From Cyanobium sp. (lineage in GTDB: Bacteria > Cyanobacteriota > Cyanobacteriia > PCC-6307 > Cyanobiaceae): a stretch of DNA of 7,628 nucleotides. Position 1 is the stretch's first letter. Every line of letters begins with the position of its first letter. Position numbers and translations under genes: made by a program. Shown here piece by piece: positions 4,468-7,628 of this stretch. The DNA lies in NCBI GenBank assembly GCA_014191535.1, contig BJHC01000062.1, forward strand, positions 1-7,628. The letters are read 5' to 3'. A model generated the notes under the pieces. The model made no database searches. It worked only from the letters and a program-made list of their open reading frames with translations, and was not told where the DNA came from.

Positions 4468-7083
4468 ATGGTTGCCAGCAGCTTCCTGTCCGACTACCGC
4501 ACCGCCGCCGCGGAACGGGAAGCCCAGGGGGTGCCGGCCCTGCCGCTCACCGCCCCCCAAACCGAGGCCCTCACCGAGCTGCTGGCGGCCCCGCCCACCG
4601 GCGAAGAGGCCTTCCTGCTGCACCTGCTCAGTGAACGCATCCCCCCGGGGGTGGATGAGGCCGCCTATGTGAAGGCCAGCTGGCTCAGCGCCGTGGCCCA
4701 GGGCACCGCCACCAGCCCGCTGGTGAGCCCGGTGGAGGCGGTTCAGCTGCTGGCCACCATGATCGGCGGCTACAACGTGGGCGCCCTGATCGCTCTGCTC
4801 TCCAACCCGGACAGCAGCATCGCCGAGGCCGCCGCCACAGGGCTGAGCCGCACCCTGCTGGTGTACGACGCCTACAACGATGTGCTGGAGCTGGCGGCCT
4901 CCAACCCCTACGCCCAGCGGGTAATCGACAGCTGGGCCGCCGCCGAATGGTTCACCGCCAAGCCGGAGCTGCCCGCGGAAATCACCGTGACGGTGTTCAA
5001 GGTGGAGGGCGAAACCAACACCGACGACCTCTCCCCCGCCACCCACGCCACCACCCGGCCGGACATCCCCCTCCACGCCATGGCGATGCTGGAGACCCGC
5101 ATGCCCGGCGGCCTGGAGCAGATCGCCCAGCTCAAGCAGAAGGGCTACCCCGTGGCCTACGTGGGCGATGTGGTGGGCACCGGCAGTTCCCGCAAGTCCG
5201 CCATCAACTCGGTGCTCTGGCACACCGGCACCGACATCCCCCACGTGCCCAACAAGCGCAGTGGCGGCGTGGTGCTGGGGGGCAAGATCGCGCCGATCTT
5301 CTTCAACACCGCTGAGGACTCCGGCGCCCTGCCGATCGAATGCGATGTCACCGGCCTCAGCAGCGGTGACGTGATCACCATCCGCCCCTACGCCGGCACC
5401 ATCGAGCGCGCCGCCGGTGAAGCCAAGGCCGGGGAGATCGTGGCGCGCTTCGAGCTCAAGCCCAGCACCATCACCGATGAGGTGCGCGCCGGCGGCCGCA
5501 TCCCCCTGCTGATCGGCCGCTCCCTCACCGACAAGGTGCGCGCCCAGCTGGGTCTACCCGCTAGCGACCTGTTCATCCGCCCCAGCGCCCCGGCCGACAG
5601 CGGCAAGGGCTTCACCCTGGCCCAAAAGATGGTGGGCAAGGCCTGCGGCCTGGCCGGCGTGCGCCCCGGCACCAGCTGCGAGCCGCTGATGACCACCGTG
5701 GGCTCCCAGGACACCACCGGGCCCATGACCCGCGATGAGATGAAGGAGCTGGCCTGCCTGGGCTTCTCCGCCGACCTGGTGATGCAGAGCTTCTGCCACA
5801 CCGCGGCCTACCCCAAGCCGGTGGACCTCAAAACCCACGCCGAACTGCCCGACTTCATCAGCTCCCGCGGCGGCGTGGCCCTGCGCCCCGGCGACGGCAT
5901 CATCCACAGCTGGCTGAACCGCATGCTGCTGCCGGACACCGTGGGCACCGGCGGCGACAGCCACACCCGCTTCCCCCTGGGCATTTCCTTCCCCGCCGGC
6001 TCCGGCCTGGTGGCCTTCGCCGCCGCCATCGGCGCCATGCCGCTGGACATGCCCGAATCGGTGTTGGTGAAATTCAGCGGCTCCCTGCAGCCGGGCGTGA
6101 CCCTGCGGGATGTGGTCAATGCCATCCCCTACGTGGCCATCCAGCAGGGGCTGCTCACCGTGGCCAAGGAGGGCAAACAGAACGTCTTCAACGGCCGGAT
6201 CATGGAGATCGAGGGCCTGCCCGATCTCAAGCTCGAACAGGCCTTTGAGCTCACCGACGCCACCGCCGAGCGCTCCTGCGCCGGCAGCACCATCAAGCTC
6301 TCGGTGGAAACCGTGAGCGAGTACCTGCGCAGCAACGTGGCGCTGCTCAAGAACATGATTGCCCGCGGCTACAGCGACGCCCGCACCCTGGCCCGCCGCA
6401 TCAAGGCCATGGAGGCCTGGTTGGCCAACCCGGTGCTGCTGGAGGCCGACGCCGATGCCGAGTACGCCGCCGTGATCGAGATCGACCTCGACCAGATCAC
6501 CGAGCCGATCCTGGCCTGCCCCAACGACCCGGACAACGTCAAAACCCTCAGCGCTGTGGCCGGCGACCGCGTCGATGAGGTGTTCATCGGCTCCTGCATG
6601 ACCAACATCGGCCACTACCGCGCCGCCGCCACGGTGCTGGAGGGGCAGGGCGAGAACACCGCCCGCCTCTGGGTGTGCCCCCCCACCCGCATGGATGAGG
6701 ACATGCTCAAGCAGGAGGGCTACTACGCCATCTTCGAAAAGGCGGGCTCCCGCATGGAGATGCCCGGCTGCTCGCTGTGCATGGGCAACCAGGCCCGCGT
6801 GGAGGACAACACCACCGTGTTCTCCACCAGCACCCGCAACTTCAACAACCGCCTCGGCAACGGCGCCCAGGTGTACCTGGGCAGCGCCGAACTGGCGGCC
6901 GTGTGCGCCCAGCTGGGCCGCATCCCCACCAAGGAGCAGTACCTGGCCATCGCCGCCGCCAAGATCGACCCCCGCGGCGCCGAGCTCTACCGCTACCTCA
7001 ACTTCGACCAGATCGAGGGCTTCGAGGACAGCGGCCGGGTGGTGAGCGCCGAGCAGGAAGCCAGAGTGCTGGCGGAAGTGTGA
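4468..7083 (+). CDS. acnB: Aconitate hydratase B (bifunctional aconitase / 2-methylisocitrate dehydratase family)
   Basis: AcnB isomerises citrate to isocitrate through cis-aconitate using a [4Fe-4S] cluster, and in cyanobacteria supplies 2-oxoglutarate for nitrogen assimilation. The product is 871 residues (E. coli AcnB 865). It has the AcnB-specific order: an N-terminal HEAT-like domain (to about 160, including [12 protein letters not shown]), the swivel domain ([16 protein letters not shown] near 176; [17 protein letters not shown] near 233), then the catalytic domains ([20 protein letters not shown] near 493). Cluster ligands are Cys710 in [10 protein letters not shown] and Cys768/Cys771 in GCSLCMGNQ, matching 710/769/772 of E. 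coli. ATG at 4468 was chosen because the family starts just before [12 protein letters not shown]; an in-frame ATG at 4420 adds 16 unconserved residues. AGGA lies 11 bases upstream. The radical SAM gene follows after 7 bp, so the two are probably co-transcribed. Confidence 0.98.
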   Translation: MVASSFLSDYRTAAAEREAQGVPALPLTAPQTEALTELLAAPPTGEEAFLLHLLSERIPPGVDEAAYVKASWLSAVAQGTATSPLVSPVEAVQLLATMIGGYNVGALIALLSNPDSSIAEAAATGLSRTLLVYDAYNDVLELAASNPYAQRVIDSWAAAEWFTAKPELPAEITVTVFKVEGETNTDDLSPATHATTRPDIPLHAMAMLETRMPGGLEQIAQLKQKGYPVAYVGDVVGTGSSRKSAINSVLWHTGTDIPHVPNKRSGGVVLGGKIAPIFFNTAEDSGALPIECDVTGLSSGDVITIRPYAGTIERAAGEAKAGEIVARFELKPSTITDEVRAGGRIPLLIGRSLTDKVRAQLGLPASDLFIRPSAPADSGKGFTLAQKMVGKACGLAGVRPGTSCEPLMTTVGSQDTTGPMTRDEMKELACLGFSADLVMQSFCHTAAYPKPVDLKTHAELPDFISSRGGVALRPGDGIIHSWLNRMLLPDTVGTGGDSHTRFPLGISFPAGSGLVAFAAAIGAMPLDMPESVLVKFSGSLQPGVTLRDVVNAIPYVAIQQGLLTVAKEGKQNVFNGRIMEIEGLPDLKLEQAFELTDATAERSCAGSTIKLSVETVSEYLRSNVALLKNMIARGYSDARTLARRIKAMEAWLANPVLLEADADAEYAAVIEIDLDQITEPILACPNDPDNVKTLSAVAGDRVDEVFIGSCMTNIGHYRAAATVLEGQGENTARLWVCPPTRMDEDMLKQEGYYAIFEKAGSRMEMPGCSLCMGNQARVEDNTTVFSTSTRNFNNRLGNGAQVYLGSAELAAVCAQLGRIPTKEQYLAIAAAKIDPRGAELYRYLNFDQIEGFEDSGRVVSAEQEARVLAEV

Positions 7084-7090
7084 GGCGCCG

Positions 7091-7628
7091 CTGAATCAGG
7101 AAACCCTGCTGTTCGAGCCCGCCCAGCCCCAGGCCGGGGCACTGCGGGCGGTGCTGGCCTTCCCCAGCACCTACAGCGTGGGCATCACCAGCCTCGGGTT
7201 TCAGGTGGTGTGGGCCACCCTGGCCCGCCGCCCCGACGTCGACGTGCGGCGTCTGTTCACCGACCAGGGGGATCCCCCCCATGGGGGCCAGCGCGGCCGC
7301 GGCCCCGACCTGGATCTGTTCGGCCTCTCCCTGAGCTGGGAGCTCGATGGCCCCGTGCTGCTGGACTTGCTCGAACAGCAGCGCATCCCCCTCTGGGCGG
7401 CGGAACGCGGCGATCACGATCCGATCGTGTTCGGGGGCGGGCCGGTGCTCACCGCCAACCCCGAACCCCTGGCCCCCTTCTTCGATGCGGTGCTGTTGGG
7501 GGATGGCGAGCTGCTGCTGCCGGCCTTCCTCGATGCCCTGCAGGACTGCCGCACGGCCCCGCGGGCCCAACGGCTGCGGCACCTGCCCCAGGTGCCGGGG
7601 GCGTCCGTGCCCAGCCCCCACGCCCCCC
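7091..7628 (+). CDS. B12-binding-type radical SAM protein, N-terminal part (3' end outside window), probable CTG start
   Basis: The 179 residues visible resemble the N-terminal cobalamin-binding-like domain that precedes the radical SAM core in a family of cyanobacterial proteins of unknown substrate. The features are LAFPSTYSVGITSLGFQVVW (about residues 22-41), LFGLSLSWELD, and the family-like IVFGGGPVLTANPEPLAPF with LLGDGEL. The CxxxCxxC cluster motif would lie beyond the window, so the radical SAM assignment rests on the N-terminal domain pattern. The frame is closed by TGA at 7043, and no ATG, GTG or TTG occurs before GTG at 7151, which would remove the start of the first conserved strand. 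CTG at 7091 has GAGG (7082-7085) 5 bases upstream, overlapping the acnB stop, so it is the best start and implies translational coupling with acnB. Substrate is unknown. Confidence 0.78.
   Translation, partial: MNQETLLFEPAQPQAGALRAVLAFPSTYSVGITSLGFQVVWATLARRPDVDVRRLFTDQGDPPHGGQRGRGPDLDLFGLSLSWELDGPVLLDLLEQQRIPLWAAERGDHDPIVFGGGPVLTANPEPLAPFFDAVLLGDGELLLPAFLDALQDCRTAPRAQRLRHLPQVPGASVPSPHAP

Noticed and set aside
4432..5244. Minus-strand open frame (270 codons) opposite the 5' part of acnB
   Set aside because: Same reason: a Gly/Val/His-rich shadow of a well-supported gene.
5554..6615. Minus-strand open frame (353 codons) within acnB
   Set aside because: It is an antisense shadow of conserved aconitase catalytic domains, and its Gly/His/Val-rich low-complexity translation is typical of such frames.

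Overview
The window looks like chromosomal DNA of a high-GC picocyanobacterium (Synechococcus/Cyanobium type). The signs are a cyanobacterial-style group 2 sigma factor, a VTE5-like phytol kinase family protein, a B-type aconitase, short intergenic gaps, and GC-rich third codon positions across most genes. The organism is inferred from protein character alone; no database search was possible.

Layout. (1) Positions 1-923 (+) hold the C-terminal part of polyphosphate kinase 1. (2) After a 119-bp gap with an A-rich stretch and a candidate extended -10 promoter, 1043-2098 (+) encodes a group 2 sigma-70 factor. (3) A membrane protein of the phytol kinase / phosphatidate cytidylyltransferase family (2095-2763, +) appears to overlap the sigma stop codon by 4 bp, using CTG as its start. 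(4) A convergent, uncharacterised 115-codon gene lies at 2775-3122 (-). (5) Its upstream region holds a perfect 27-bp CIRCE operator (3210-3236) and a separate perfect 11-bp-arm inverted repeat (3173-3206). (6) A type I DAHP synthase (3254-4327, -) lies upstream of that. (7) A 140-bp divergent intergenic region containing a run of nine G follows. (8) acnB occupies 4468-7083 (+). (9) The start of a B12-binding-type radical SAM protein (7091 to the window end, +) follows 7 bp after the acnB stop, again with only CTG available as a natural start.

How the genes relate. Most are housekeeping: phosphate storage, transcription, lipid/tocopherol metabolism, the entry to aromatic amino acids, and the TCA arm leading to 2-oxoglutarate. 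The most notable signal is the HrcA/CIRCE heat-shock operator. It sits not before groESL, dnaK or hrcA but before a small soluble protein of unknown function, and overlaps a candidate promoter -10 for that gene. This suggests an uncharacterised member of the HrcA heat-shock regulon. Two genes that seem to start with CTG are a second unusual point.
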